A stretch of 64,000 bases of DNA from Cryptoclostridium sp964637365 (GCA_964637365.1 CAZWWH010000011.1:1-64000), one strand, 5' to 3'. Shown: positions 25,641-34,936, counted from the stretch's first letter. Notes: generated by a model from the sequence alone, not told the origin. Translations and numbers: made by a program.

Positions 25641-25674
25641 AAAAGCCTGATAGAGGTATCTCTGTCAGGCTTTT
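25641..25674 (+). terminator. intrinsic terminator after jag
   Basis: AAAAGCCTGA (25641-25650) and TCAGGCTTTT (25665-25674) form a ten-base stem with U-run. It closes the rpmH-jag operon. Confidence 0.9.
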
Positions 25675-25952
25675 ATACTTTATGGAGCATCATATTTTGA
25701 AAGAAGGCTTTGATATAACAGTAAGATGTATCATTACCTTCTGTTTTCAGTTGTATGATGCCAGTGATATCACATGATTCTGTGAGGTTTTTTGGGGAGG
25801 CTGACCACGGCGCGAGGTGATACGAATCCCTTTTGTTCATATGATTTATATATGCATGGGAAATCAAGTTCCAAAAAATATATTCACAATAGGGACTTTT
25901 TCTGCTATACTTTTATCAGACTACTCCACCTTAACGGAGTTAAAGTTAGGGA

Positions 25953-26050
25953 AAAATAAAAAAAGAACGGCATCCCCATGATGCGACCAACATCTTGGGG
26001 ATTGCACCGGTGCTCAACCCACCGACACTGCAGACATCGTCTGCGCTGTA
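25953..26050 (-). ncRNA. structured small RNA, possibly an orphan type I antitoxin
   Basis: A TATAAT box on the minus strand (26062-26057) is followed by about 95 bases with three hairpins and a terminator. Hairpin 1 uses CGCAGAC/GTCTGC, hairpin 2 CGGTG/CACCG, and the terminator stem ATCCCCA (26002-25996) with TGGGGAT (25978-25972) precedes a long U-run. A + strand frame (ATG 25841 to TGA 25981) runs into the terminator from the opposite side, ending in KNKKRTASP, the arrangement of toxin/antisense-RNA pairs in Firmicutes. Promoter and terminator are clear; the antitoxin role is inference. Confidence 0.5.
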
Positions 26051-26105
26051 CTTAACATTATAAACGATTTAGGCATCGCCTCGACCGCAGTTTTTTATTT
26101 TTCCC

Positions 26106-26640
26106 GATCCATTTGTTTTAGTACCTTGAATTTCTTCTTTATCGTTTTAAGTTTAGACATCGTAAAGTCGTTTATGCACAAATTAATTGTGGCAGATAGG
26201 GAAGATAAGGTAGATAAGGTAGTGAGCATTATTTTGTACGGCACGGCATATGGTGTCACTGGATGTTATTTCGAGAGATATTGCCCCTAACTGCGGTGCT
26301 TCTATCGCCGTAATATTTTCTTTTTTAAGATTACGCAAAATTTTAGATACAGTTTCAGATTAACCGCATTATAACTGCACTTATCAGTAATTTATAAACT
26401 GAAAAACGTTCATTTTACCACAAATTTACTACGATTTAATGAGCTTTGATATGACGATTTTAGGACGCTTAACTGCGTCCTTTTCTTATAAAAAAATGGG
26501 CAATCGCAATAACTAACCGCCCTCGTAAGCTTTATATTTGTAAAATAGCATAATGCTCTTTTCTGGACGTGGAAAAAGCGGTTAATCATATAGACTGACC
26601 GCTTTCAAATACGAGTACGTTCCTATTGCTACAAAATAGT
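26106..26640. other. AT-rich intergenic stretch, no gene recognised
   Basis: About 530 bases with scattered stops in all frames. I see no ribosome site followed by a sustained frame, no tRNA and no strong hairpin. It marks the passage from housekeeping DNA to the low-GC accessory segment. Confidence 0.5.
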
Positions 26641-26648
26641 AATTATTG

Positions 26649-27405
26649 TTACGAAAATGCTTTCATAATATATGCACTTATAAAAAATAAAATCAGTAGA
26701 TGTATAGGATAAAAAACATAAAAGAAGTATTTCATGTTTAATCCACGTTTACCATTGTATAGTAAAAGCAACAATAAAGAAAATACAGCGGTTAAAAAGT
26801 AAGGGTCAATTAACCCGTTTAGTGAGAAATTAAGTCCACAAGCATACATAATTAAAATTGAAAAAAGCATATTTTAATTTGGGCATACCGTAAAATATAT
26901 AAAACACACTGATTAAACCTATTCCATAGTACCACCCATCAAATTTACAAATGTATGACATGATTGCACCTATCAATATTGTGAAGAAAGAAATAATTAT
27001 ATTTTTATCACACTTTTTTATAATTGCTATAACAAACAGTCCTAGCAATAATGTAAAAAGAACATTTTGTTGATTTAGACTAAATAAATTTCCCGTATTT
27101 GCTAAATCATAAATAGGTTCAGAAACAACTGCAAATATTCCCAAATTAAAAATATATTTCTTTAGATTGTGAGTATGTATGAAACCCTCTACCAGCAAAT
27201 AACAAAAAATCGGAAATGAAATTCTCCCTAAAATATGGCAGACATTGACCGTAGCCATCAAAATAGAAAATTGTTCATCGGTAAACATAGAATAAGGAGC
27301 ATTTAAAATAATTCCATTTTTCAATACTACTTGTCCTAAATGGTCGATTACCATGAAACAAACCGCTAATATTTTTAATGTGCTTCCCGAAAAAATTTTT
27401 TTCAT
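26649..27405 (-). pseudogene. TraX-family membrane protein, single-base frameshift
   Basis: The frame from the ATG at 27405 gives a hydrophobic protein with the TraX start (STLKILAVCFMVIDHLGQ) and HILGRISFPIFCYLLVEGF; it stops early near 26830. A second frame (26870-26649) continues with the last membrane helices and a typical YPIHLLILF ending. Removing one T from the T6 run near 26860 joins them into one protein of about 250 residues. TraX acetylates F-pilin in plasmids, but chromosomal TraX homologues in Firmicutes have unknown acyltransferase roles. Slipped-strand change or sequence error are both possible. Confidence 0.7.
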
Positions 27406-27431
27406 TTCATTTATAACTGATGATGTAATGG

Positions 27432-28080
27432 TTAGTTCTTTACTTCAATATTGTATTCAAGACTTATAACATCTTCTTTATAATCATCAGCAGTGATTTG
27501 AATAATATAAGAGCCTTTTTCAAAGTACAGTGTCTGCAAATCATTCAACTCTTGCCCATCTAATTGATAATATACGTTGTTATCTTTATCCGTAATTAGA
27601 ACATGAAGTTTGCCGTCATCTGTTGAACCTTTTACTTGTATATCAAGTTTATCATTTCTAGGTACAGAAAAATATCCATCTGCAATATTCAATGGTGGTT
27701 CTTTTATTTCATTATCTTTATATGTTTCATGTTTTTCCATAGTAAAGTTGACTGCTGTGCTATCTTGATATCTAAAATATAAGCTAAAAATAATTGAACT
27801 ACCCAAAAATAAGTAAAATTATTAAAAGAACGGAATACTGTTTCTTTTTCTTTTTTTGAGAATCAATTTTTTCCACAACATGATTATCATTTTTTAACAA
27901 TTCATCAACAGAGATTTTGAAATAATCACTAATTTTAATAATCATCTCTAAATCGGGATAACTTTTTGCATTTTCCCAATTAGAAACCGTTTGTCTGGAA
28001 ACGTTAAATAAATTTGCAAAATCATCTTGACTTAAACCGTCCCTTTTTCGTAAAGTGTTAATTTGCTCTCCTATATTCAT
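27432..28080 (-). pseudogene. membrane-anchored XRE regulator, single-base frameshift
   Basis: Residues 1-65 are a Cro/CI helix-turn-helix (LSQDDFANLFNVSRQTVSNWE), followed by a basic stretch and one transmembrane helix (YSVLLIILLI). The frame then ends in a TAG; the next frame (from 27806) continues GSSIIFSLYFRYQD and an extracellular beta-rich domain of about 110 residues. Losing one T from the T5 run near 27808 restores a single protein of about 215 residues: a one-component membrane sensor regulator. It lies directly upstream of the TraX gene on the same strand and may control it. Confidence 0.65.
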
Positions 28081-28379
28081 TTCAAATCTGTCCTCCTTTC
28101 AAACAGAATTATCGCATTTCATGTTTTGGAAATCTATCAAATCCCGTTTACATCTTAGCCAATCTTCTTTTACATAAGGCAATGTTGCTTTGACATATTG
28201 GAATACTATGATATTTTTACACAGATTAAATTATAAAACCATTTAAAGAAAGAACAATAACAATTCTTAAACTTATTATTTTTCTGCAGTCCCTGCGGGG
28301 TATTATTCTGAGACTACAAGCTGTTTATCTTGGGTATCACATTCTATCCCTTTCTTCCTTTTGATTATCCAACACAGAA

Positions 28380-28448
28380 AATAAAAAGCCCTGTCAAGAG
28401 CTTTGCCACCATTGGTGGTGCTTTGCACTCTTTACTGGGCTTTTTATT
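28380..28448. terminator. long symmetrical hairpin, probable bidirectional terminator
   Basis: AATAAAAAGCCC (28380-28391) and GGGCTTTTTATT (28437-28448) form a 12-base outer stem; an inner CCACC-ATT-GGTGG palindrome sits at the centre. A/T tracts on both sides allow termination in both directions, ending the minus-strand gene at 28.5 kb. Confidence 0.65.
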
Positions 28449-28499
28449 TGCTGTATCTTCTCGCAAGAGGAAAAAGATTATTCGTCGTCATCATCAAAT

Positions 28500-28826
28500 T
28501 TACCTGTTTATCCATGGTAACTGTGATAAAAATTCCATATCTTCTTTTGAGTTTGGGTTTATCATTTTTACAGCATAGTAAGGCGTTTTATACTTGTGTC
28601 CTTCTGTGCTTTCCCCGAACATATCCATACTGTATAAATCATCATAACGGTCTAACATTTTTTGAAACTTCAAATGCTGGATAAATTCTTTGATTGGGTA
28701 AAGGTCGGACGCTTCTATGCTTTTTCCGTTGATGTAGTCGGTAATATACTTTCGTAACTGCTCTAATTCATATTCCAGCCATTCTTCCTCGCTGTATAAG
28801 CACAATAGAATGAAATATAAAAACAT
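28500..28826 (-). CDS. hypothetical protein, mobile-element associated
   Basis: A 108-aa soluble, acidic protein rich in Glu, Lys and Tyr (EEEWLEYELEQLRKYITDYI, then ASDLYPIKEFIQHLKF). The hydrophobic first 11 residues do not resemble the rest, so the real start may be further in. I cannot place the family, but it lies at the edge of a Tn916-like remnant and is probably one of its accessory genes. Confidence 0.45.
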   Translation of the reverse strand: MFLYFILLCLYSEEEWLEYELEQLRKYITDYINGKSIEASDLYPIKEFIQHLKFQKMLDRYDDLYSMDMFGESTEGHKYKTPYYAVKMINPNSKEDMEFLSQLPWINR

Positions 28827-29023
28827 TCAAAAAGTAAAGCCTATCTGATTAAACCCGTAGATATGAATAATGGTTGATATGGCACTTATTAAAAAAGGTA
28901 AAAACAGGCTTGGCTGACAAAGCATTGCAGGACTGTTGGCATGCGTAAGCAACAACGCCATGACGGCTCTGCCGTCAAAGGACGGAAATGTGTTGTCGGC
29001 AGGCGAGCTTGCGAGCCTTGCCC

Positions 29024-29051
29024 GTGCCCCCGTTATCTAACAGGGGGGCAC
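29024..29051 (+). other. oriT-like hairpin upstream of the MobT gene
   Basis: GTGCCCCC (29024-29031) pairs with GGGGGCAC (29044-29051) around GTTATCTAACAG. A hairpin with this loop lies just before orf20 in Tn916-type elements, in the region of the transfer origin. The identification is by resemblance; no nick site is proven. Confidence 0.45.
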
Positions 29052-29189
29052 AAATCAACAGAAACTTATTCCACATACCGTATAACAGCTACGATATAAG
29101 GAATCATAGAAACTTTTAAAAAGATACGTGATTATCACATTTTAGAAAAGCCATGCGACAGCTATTTCAAGAATGTCGAGGTCAAAAGA

Positions 29190-30354
29190 TTGGAGGAAAG
29201 ATTTACGAACAGCAACACAAATTTTAGCAACGAACTGAAATCAAAGCGTATTGCCTGCGGTATCACGCAATCACAGCTTGCAGATATGCTGAACCTGTCA
29301 AGGCAGAACCTTAACAGAATTGAGAACGGAAAGTCAAATGCCAGTGATGAAATGAAGAATATCCTGACATGCTGTCTTGACTATCATTTATCAGAAAGAC
29401 CGCTTTTTCTTCTGATTGATTATTTGAGCGTCCGTTTCTCTGATACTGACGCACAACATATCATCAGAGAACTTCTGCAAATGAAACAGGAATACTTTTT
29501 CCATTATGATTTTGCGTCCTACGGTTATAAAGAAAAATACACTTATGGGGAAATCACCGTTATGGCTTCTCTCAACGCTTCTATGGGTGCTTTTTTGGAA
29601 CTGAAAGGCACAGGCTGTCGTCAGTTGGAACGTGTGTTACAGGCACAGAATAGGAGCTGGTATGAGTTCCTAAAGGATTGTATCGGCTGTGGCGGAGTTA
29701 TCAAGCGATTTGATTTAGCGGTCAATGATTGTACGGGAATTCTCGATATTCCTGCCCTGTCTGAACGCTTCTGTACGGGTAATGTTATCTTCCGTTCCCG
29801 CAGGTTTGAAACGGTCAATAGTGGGAAACTGTCTGGAAAAGACAGCGAAACAGGAAAAACACTGTATATCGGCTCAAAGAGTTCTCCGCTTTATTTCTGC
29901 CTGTATGAAAAGGATAAGGAGCAGTCTAGACAAAGGAAAGCAGACCGACATTAAAAACCATTTTGAGATACGTCTTAGAAATAAACAGGCGGTTGGGGCA
30001 GTTGAGGAATTACTGCTTACCCACAATCCGTTACAGTTGGTATTTTCTCTTATCAACCGTTATGTGCATTTCCCCGATTATCCGCTATGGGAGATATTCA
30101 TTTCCTGTGATGATTTACCGCTGGAAATGCGTCCTATGCCTGTCAACGTGGATAACACGCTGAAATGGCTGGAAAAACAGGTTGCCCCTACGCTAAAGGT
30201 CATTCGGGAAATCGGTGAAAATGTCGGCGTTGACTATCTCGGAGAGATTGAGAAACAGACACATCTCAATGAAAAGCATGAAATGAAGATAAAGCAGATG
30301 ACAACGGACATACAGGAAATTATTTTAAATGAGGGGGTGTTTGATGAACAATAG
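29190..30354 (+). pseudogene. replication initiation factor / MobT relaxase (Tn916 Orf20-like), frameshifted
   Basis: The N-terminal third has an XRE-type HTH (GITQSQLADMLNLSRQNLNRIENG); the centre has the Rep_trans-type RFDLAVND and LYFCLYEKD segments found in Tn916 Orf20. The frame breaks near 29930: the first frame ends at 29954, and the protein continues in another frame from about 29925 (DIKNHFEIRLRN) to 30354 with a normal C-terminus. One base is extra or two are missing. Intact homologues nick oriT during conjugation; this copy should be inactive. Confidence 0.8.
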
Positions 30355-30547
30355 CAGTATTCCAGTATGGGAGCAGTACACCCTTAGCATAGAAGAAGCG
30401 TCAAGGTATTTCCGCATTGGGGAAAACAAACTGAGAAGATTGGTGGAAGAACATAAAAACGCCAACTGGCTGATTATGAATGGCAACCGTATTCAGATTA
30501 AGCGAAAACAGTTTGAAAAATTCATTGACGAATCAGAGGTTATCTAA
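30344..30547 (+). CDS. excisionase (Tn916 Xis-like)
   Basis: A 67-aa protein, MNNSSIPVWEQYTLSIEEASRYF, with the winged-helix excisionase pattern and a basic wing (RIQIKRKQFEKFID). ATG at 30344 follows GAGGGGG and overlaps the end of the relaxase gene. It appears intact. Followed, as in Tn916, by a short hairpin region (30555-30600) and the integrase start. Confidence 0.8.
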   Translation: MNNSSIPVWEQYTLSIEEASRYFRIGENKLRRLVEEHKNANWLIMNGNRIQIKRKQFEKFIDESEVI

Positions 30548-30626
30548 TGCAAATGAACCTTGACTGTGTTATGATTCTATCAAGTCGTATCAAGGCTCTT
30601 TCCATTTCGGAAAGGAGCAGATATTG

Positions 30627-30881
30627 ATGTCAGAAAAAAGACGAGATAATAAAGGTCGTATCTTAAAGACCGGAGAGAGCCAGAGAAAAGACGGAAGATA
30701 CTTATACAAATACATAGACGCATTGGGGAAACCGCAATCGGTGTATTCATGGAAACTCGTACCAACGGACAGAGTACCAAAGGGAAAGCGTGATTGTGTG
30801 TCGCTCCGTGAAAATGAACAGGAGATACATAGGGACTTGCAGGATAGTGTTGACACCATAGGAAAGAAAATGACGCTGTGA
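30627..30881 (+). pseudogene. Tn916-type integrase, N-terminal third only
   Basis: MSEKRRDNKGRILKTGESQR and VYSWKLVPTDRVPKGKRDC are the arm-binding domain of a Tn916-family tyrosine integrase. The match ends abruptly at GKKMTL, residue 84 of about 400, where the DNA continues as an IS3-family transposase tail. No catalytic domain remains, so the element is immobile. ATG start after AAAGGAGC. Confidence 0.85.
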
Positions 30882-31110
30882 TAGAGAACTTCTTTGGTCT
30901 GCTCAAAAGTGAACTGCTCTATCTGCAGGAGTTTGAATCAATGGAGCACTTCAAACAGGAACTCATTGAATATCTCGATTACTACAACAACCGTCGCATC
31001 AAGGGAAAGCTAAAGGGCTTGCCGCCTGCGATTCACAGACAACAAGCCCTTTCAGTTGCTTGAACAATTTTGCTTTTTTTATTTTCTAACTTTTGGGGGG
31101 CACTTCAGTT
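30878..31110 (+). mobile_element. IS3-family (IS150-like) 3' fragment
   Basis: A 61-codon frame gives the C-terminal end of an IS3-family OrfB transposase: ENFFGLLKSELLY with the last catalytic Glu of the DDE triad, LIEYLDYYNNRRIKGKLKGL and the PPAIHRQQA ending. After the stop (31063) the DNA TTTTGGGGGGCACTTCA near 31095-31110 looks like the right terminal repeat. The rest of the IS is missing, so this is a deletion scar fused to the integrase. Confidence 0.75.
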
Positions 31111-31213
31111 CATTCGGTGGTTTTGATTTTACTATTTTATGTTCTGACAGCACTGTAAAATATTATGTCAATAACCATATCTGCCATTGCCTTGATTGGC
31201 GTTGCGTTATGGC

Positions 31214-32323
31214 TTATTTCCATCCCATGGCCCTTTCATAATCCACAATGGTGTTGATATTACTCTTTTCCACCGAAGACAGCATGGATTCACTGTAATT
31301 ATAGTTGGGAGAGTACCAGCTTCGGGCATTGAAATAGCTGCTCCATTGATCAGTTTTGAATACATAACCGTGGCGGGCGTAAATCTCATTGCGAATGGCC
31401 GCCACTTCGTCCCTGGTATAATTGGCCAAATCCGAGGTGGAAATATAGTAACGATCCGTAGGCCACAAATACCCGTCATAGCTGCTGTATTTGTAGCTCC
31501 GTTCCGGTGCGTAGGGCACATTGTAATAATAGTAATTGTAAGTATTGCCGTTATCGACAGTGGTATTTTCAGTATCCTGGGTTTGATCGGCTGTTTCGGT
31601 CTGATCCTTATCGGAGGCTTCATCGTCATCCCCATTTTCCAAAGCATAGGTGACGCTGTTGACCTTACTGTCATTGACGGAAATCCCCACGTCCAAAGTA
31701 TAGCTGCCATTTTGCTCTTTATAAGTGGTATGGTTGTTTTCAGTCTTTACTTCATAAAGGCCGTTCTTCTGGAGCGCCGTTGCGGCTTCGTCCTTACTCA
31801 TTCCCACGGAAACGCCGAGAATCGAACCTTTTCCAATGGCGGTGGCCATTTTAAAATAGTCGATCCCTTCCTCTCCATTGGAAAGCTCTATTTTGCCGTC
31901 GTATCCGCTGTATAAATTGGAGCCATCCTGGAAGGTCAGCTCCAAACCGGTTTCACGAATGAATTGACCGGCGCTTAAATCAAAATATTCAAAATAGTCC
32001 ACATCACTGTTGGCCATATTGGTTGCGGCGGCAGTGGGCTCGGCAGCTTCATCCTTACCCTTTCCGCCCAAGGCGAGAATCAGTGTGACAATGAGAATCA
32101 CTGCTAAAATTCCACCGCCAATGGCCAGGTATAATGGCCTCTTTGGCTTGGAAGCCTGAGCTTCCGAAGGTTCCTTAGCCGCAGACTGACTGGTTTCTCC
32201 AAAAGATTCTTGTATGTCTTCAGAAATGGCAGCAGTCTCTTCCTGATCAAGTCGCTTTGCACCGCAAGCTGGGCAGAACTTGCTTTGTTCATCCAGTTCG
32301 TTTCCACATTGGTGGCAATACAT
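31214..32323 (-). CDS. zinc-ribbon membrane protein with YARHG domain
   Basis: A 369-aa protein. N-terminal zinc ribbon (CHQCGNELDEQSKFCPACG, residues 3-21), a linker, one transmembrane helix (LYLAIGGGILAVILIVTLILAL, residues 66-87) and an extracellular part ending in a YARHG domain (RNEIYARHGYVFKTDQWSSY). The middle is acidic and low-complexity, with a tyrosine run. YARHG modules occur in surface or spore proteins of Firmicutes with unknown ligands. It stands alone between mobile-element DNA and tspO. Confidence 0.8.
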   Translation of the reverse strand: MYCHQCGNELDEQSKFCPACGAKRLDQEETAAISEDIQESFGETSQSAAKEPSEAQASKPKRPLYLAIGGGILAVILIVTLILALGGKGKDEAAEPTAAATNMANSDVDYFEYFDLSAGQFIRETGLELTFQDGSNLYSGYDGKIELSNGEEGIDYFKMATAIGKGSILGVSVGMSKDEAATALQKNGLYEVKTENNHTTYKEQNGSYTLDVGISVNDSKVNSVTYALENGDDDEASDKDQTETADQTQDTENTTVDNGNTYNYYYYNVPYAPERSYKYSSYDGYLWPTDRYYISTSDLANYTRDEVAAIRNEIYARHGYVFKTDQWSSYFNARSWYSPNYNYSESMLSSVEKSNINTIVDYERAMGWK

Positions 32324-32399
32324 ATTGTTTCCCCTTTCCTTATAACCTTTTCAGTAAAATTATACGTCCAAAAAAAGGGGCTGTCAATGTGAAAAGCCG

Positions 32400-32882
32400 T
32401 TATATTTTTACCGGCGCACCGTTTAAAAGATAGACGCCGAAATTTAAATAAACCGCATAAACAAGCCAGGCCACATAGGGGATTTGCAAATTGGCGGCCG
32501 TGTCTGACACCAAACGGAATTTTTCCACCATGTGAGCGGCGGTCATTGCCAGGGCGACAAGCCAGAAAAAAGAAAAAAGATACATTTGCCATTGGAAGAA
32601 AAAGAATATCCAAAGCACGTTCATGGCAAATTGAACTGCGTAAAAAATTGCAGCCTTTTTTCGCTCTCTGACCTCTCTTTGCCATACTTTGGCCATAGAC
32701 CAGCCCAAAGAGGCATAAAAAAGTGTCCATACAACGGGAAAAACCCACATTGGCGGTGATAGCCATGGCAAATTCAAATCAGCATAGAGGGCAGCCTTGC
32801 TTCTGGTCATCACAGCCGGCGCCAAGCCTACGATCAGGGCAAGGAGAATGGAAAATAAATAAGGCAACCAGCGCTTTCTCAT
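32400..32882 (-). CDS. TspO/MBR-family tryptophan-rich sensory protein
   Basis: A membrane protein of about 160 residues with five hydrophobic segments and the family's tryptophan pattern: NLPWLSPPMWVFPVVWTLFY and NVLWIFFFF. Start taken at the ATG 32882 (MRKRWLPYLF), after AAGGAAG; a longer frame upstream encodes unlike residues. TspO proteins bind porphyrins and respond to light or oxygen. Monocistronic; the MarR/MATE promoter is divergent. Confidence 0.88.
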   Translation of the reverse strand: MRKRWLPYLFSILLALIVGLAPAVMTRSKAALYADLNLPWLSPPMWVFPVVWTLFYASLGWSMAKVWQREVRERKKAAIFYAVQFAMNVLWIFFFFQWQMYLFSFFWLVALAMTAAHMVEKFRLVSDTAANLQIPYVAWLVYAVYLNFGVYLLNGAPVKI

Positions 32883-32950
32883 AATCGATCTTACTTCCTT
32901 TTTCTTATAGTATGCCCAAAGAAGTCCGTAGGTCATTCCCAAATAGTGTC

Positions 32951-33009
32951 TTGACAATGGTATGATTTCATACTATAATTGCCGTTATATTGGTATGATT
33001 TCATACTAT
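32951..33009 (+). promoter_or_regulatory. MarR/MATE promoter with two identical operators
   Basis: TTGACA (32951-32956) and TATAAT (32974-32979), spacer 17. The 18-base sequence GGTATGATTTCATACTAT occurs twice, at 32959-32976 inside the promoter spacer and at 32992-33009 just before the ribosome site. Its core GTATGA-TT-TCATAC is a palindrome, as expected for a MarR dimer. Classical autorepression layout. Confidence 0.8.
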
Positions 33010-33022
33010 TAAGGAGGTTTCC

Positions 33023-33481
33023 ATGGATTCACAGCAAAACGCCACATAGAACCAATGTAACCGTTTATGGCATCTCTATGATGCTTTTTATCACGACATT
33101 GCCCAGCGGCTGAACTTGTCCTACAGCGCCTTTCTGATTTTGTACAGCATCTTGGAACTGGGAGAAGGCTGCTCCCAAAAGGATATTTGTACCTTGGCCT
33201 GTTTGAATAAGCAAACAGTAAATTCCTCTGTGCAGAAGCTGGTCTGGGACGACTGCCTGTTTCTGTCTTCCGGAAACGGCAGGGAACGGCAGATTTTTCT
33301 CACAGAGCGAGGAAAAAAACTAATGCGGAAGAAAATCCTGCCAGTGGCAGAAGCGGAGGAAAAGGCTTTTTATGCCATGAAGCTTGAGGACCGACAAACC
33401 ATGCTTTCCCTTATGGAACAATGCCTTGGGGCGTTTCAAGAAACCATGGGGCAATATTTCGCCTCCCAAAAGGAAGATTGA
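33023..33481 (+). pseudogene. MarR-family regulator with in-frame TAG near its start
   Basis: From the ATG at 33023, with AAGGAGG six bases upstream, the frame reads eight codons, meets TAG at 33047-33049, and continues without a break (NQCNRLWHLYDAFYHDIAQRL) through a winged helix (CSQKDICTLACLNKQTVNSSVQKL) to a TGA at 33481. Only that amber codon interrupts it; translation might restart at TTG 33116, leaving out helix 1 needed for dimerisation. Two perfect operators precede it and a MATE efflux gene follows. If TAG is a real stop, the efflux gene is likely derepressed. Confidence 0.7.
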
Positions 33482-33516
33482 CAGTGGGCCCTATAAAATT
33501 TAGGAAAGGAATCAAA

Positions 33517-34848
33517 ATGGATATTCAATTATCGGATCATTTTACATATAAAAAACTGCTGAAATTCACCTTTCCCGCCATTGTAATGATGATTTTTACA
33601 TCAATTTACAGTGTCGTAGACGGGGTTTTTGTATCGAATTTTGTAGGGAAAACCCCCTTTGCCGCCCTTAATCTGGTTTATCCTGTGTTGATGATGATAG
33701 GGGCCGTGGGGCTGATGTTTGGCGCCGGTGGTAGCGCCTTGGTGGCAAAAACCCTTGGGGAAGGGGAGCGGAAGACGGCAAACCGCTATTTTTCTCTTAT
33801 CGTTTATGTTGCCTTGGGCTGCGGTGTGTTTTTCGCCTTAGTCGGGCAAGTTTGTATCACACCTGTGGCCTCGGCTTTGGGGGCTCAAGGGGCCATGTTG
33901 GATTACAGTGTTCTTTATGCCCGAATTCTTTTGGCTTCGATGCCTGCCTTTATCTTACAGATGGCTTTCCAGATACTTTTGGTTACGGCTGAGAAACCCC
34001 AGCTTGGACTTTTCTTTACGGTGGGAGCCGGCGTCACCAACATTATTTTGGACTTCCTGTTTATCGTTGTCTTTCATTGGGGGCTGGCTGGTGCGGCCTT
34101 GGCCACGGCTGCCGGGGAAATTTTTGGTGGCGTAGGCCCCTTGGTTTATTTTCTCCGCAAAAATAGCAGCCTTTTGCGTCTGACTAAAACAAAGTTTGAA
34201 GGACGGGTTCTGACCAGAACCTGCATCAACGGCTCCTCGGAAATGATGTCAAATCTGGCGGCCTCCATTGTAAATATGCTCTATAATTTGCAGCTGTTGA
34301 AGCATATCGGAGAAGACGGCGTGGCGGCTTACGGTGTAATTATGTACATTAACTTTATTTTTACCGGGATTTTCTTTGGTTATAGCATGGGCAGCGGCCC
34401 GATTGTCAGCTATCACTATGGGGCCCAAAACCATGTGGAGTTAAAGAATCTGTTTCTCAAAAGTCTCACCCTCATGGGCATTGCGGGGCTTTGCTTAACA
34501 GCTTTGGCGGTGCTGCTGGCCAACCCGCTGGTCCGAATATTCGTGGGGTATGACCAGGGACTGCTGGAGCTTACCAGTCATGGTTTCCGTTTATATGCCT
34601 TGGCATTTCTATTTATGGGATTCAATATTTACGGCTCCGCCTTCTTTACCGCGCTGAATAATGGTCCTGTGTCCGCTGCTATTTCCTTTTCCCGAACCTT
34701 GGTATTTGAAACCTCGGCAGTGCTGATCTTGCCATTACTTTTGGGAATCAACGGTATATGGCTTGCCGTTGTTATTGCGGATATACTGGCTCTCGTCGTA
34801 ACCTCGACGTTTCTTATTAAATTCCGTAGTCGGTATCACTATGTTTAA
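33517..34848 (+). CDS. MATE-family efflux transporter
   Basis: A 443-aa protein with twelve hydrophobic segments in two similar halves (DHFTYKKLLKFTFPAIVMMI at the start; a conserved GAGGSALVAKTLGEG loop). It matches multidrug and toxin extrusion proteins that export cationic compounds using Na+ or H+ gradients. ATG at 33517 after AGGAAAGGA. Cotranscribed with the MarR gene 36 bp upstream and ended by a strong terminator. Substrate unknown. Confidence 0.9.
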   Translation: MDIQLSDHFTYKKLLKFTFPAIVMMIFTSIYSVVDGVFVSNFVGKTPFAALNLVYPVLMMIGAVGLMFGAGGSALVAKTLGEGERKTANRYFSLIVYVALGCGVFFALVGQVCITPVASALGAQGAMLDYSVLYARILLASMPAFILQMAFQILLVTAEKPQLGLFFTVGAGVTNIILDFLFIVVFHWGLAGAALATAAGEIFGGVGPLVYFLRKNSSLLRLTKTKFEGRVLTRTCINGSSEMMSNLAASIVNMLYNLQLLKHIGEDGVAAYGVIMYINFIFTGIFFGYSMGSGPIVSYHYGAQNHVELKNLFLKSLTLMGIAGLCLTALAVLLANPLVRIFVGYDQGLLELTSHGFRLYALAFLFMGFNIYGSAFFTALNNGPVSAAISFSRTLVFETSAVLILPLLLGINGIWLAVVIADILALVVTSTFLIKFRSRYHYV

Positions 34849-34876
34849 TGGTGGAAAACAAATCTCTGTGTGCTTA

Positions 34877-34909
34877 AAAAGTTCCCCGCAGTTTGGCGGG
34901 GAACTTTTC
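34877..34909 (+). terminator. intrinsic terminator after the MATE gene
   Basis: AAAAGTTCCCCGC (34877-34889) pairs with GCGGGGAACTTTT (34896-34908). The A and T runs make it usable from both strands, so it also serves the convergent VanY gene. Confidence 0.9.
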
Positions 34910-34936
34910 ATCTGTTCTTAAAGAGCCTTATTCCAT

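Noticed and set aside
25841..25981. 46-codon frame opposite the small RNA as a toxin gene
   Set aside because: Not listed as a gene: it lacks a clear hydrophobic helix and strong ribosome site, so it is only mentioned as a possible eroded toxin.
31196..31915. 239-codon hydrophobic frame on the plus strand
   Set aside because: It is the antisense shadow of the YARHG protein; its hydrophobic appearance comes from reading the reverse of Asp/Tyr/Asn codons.
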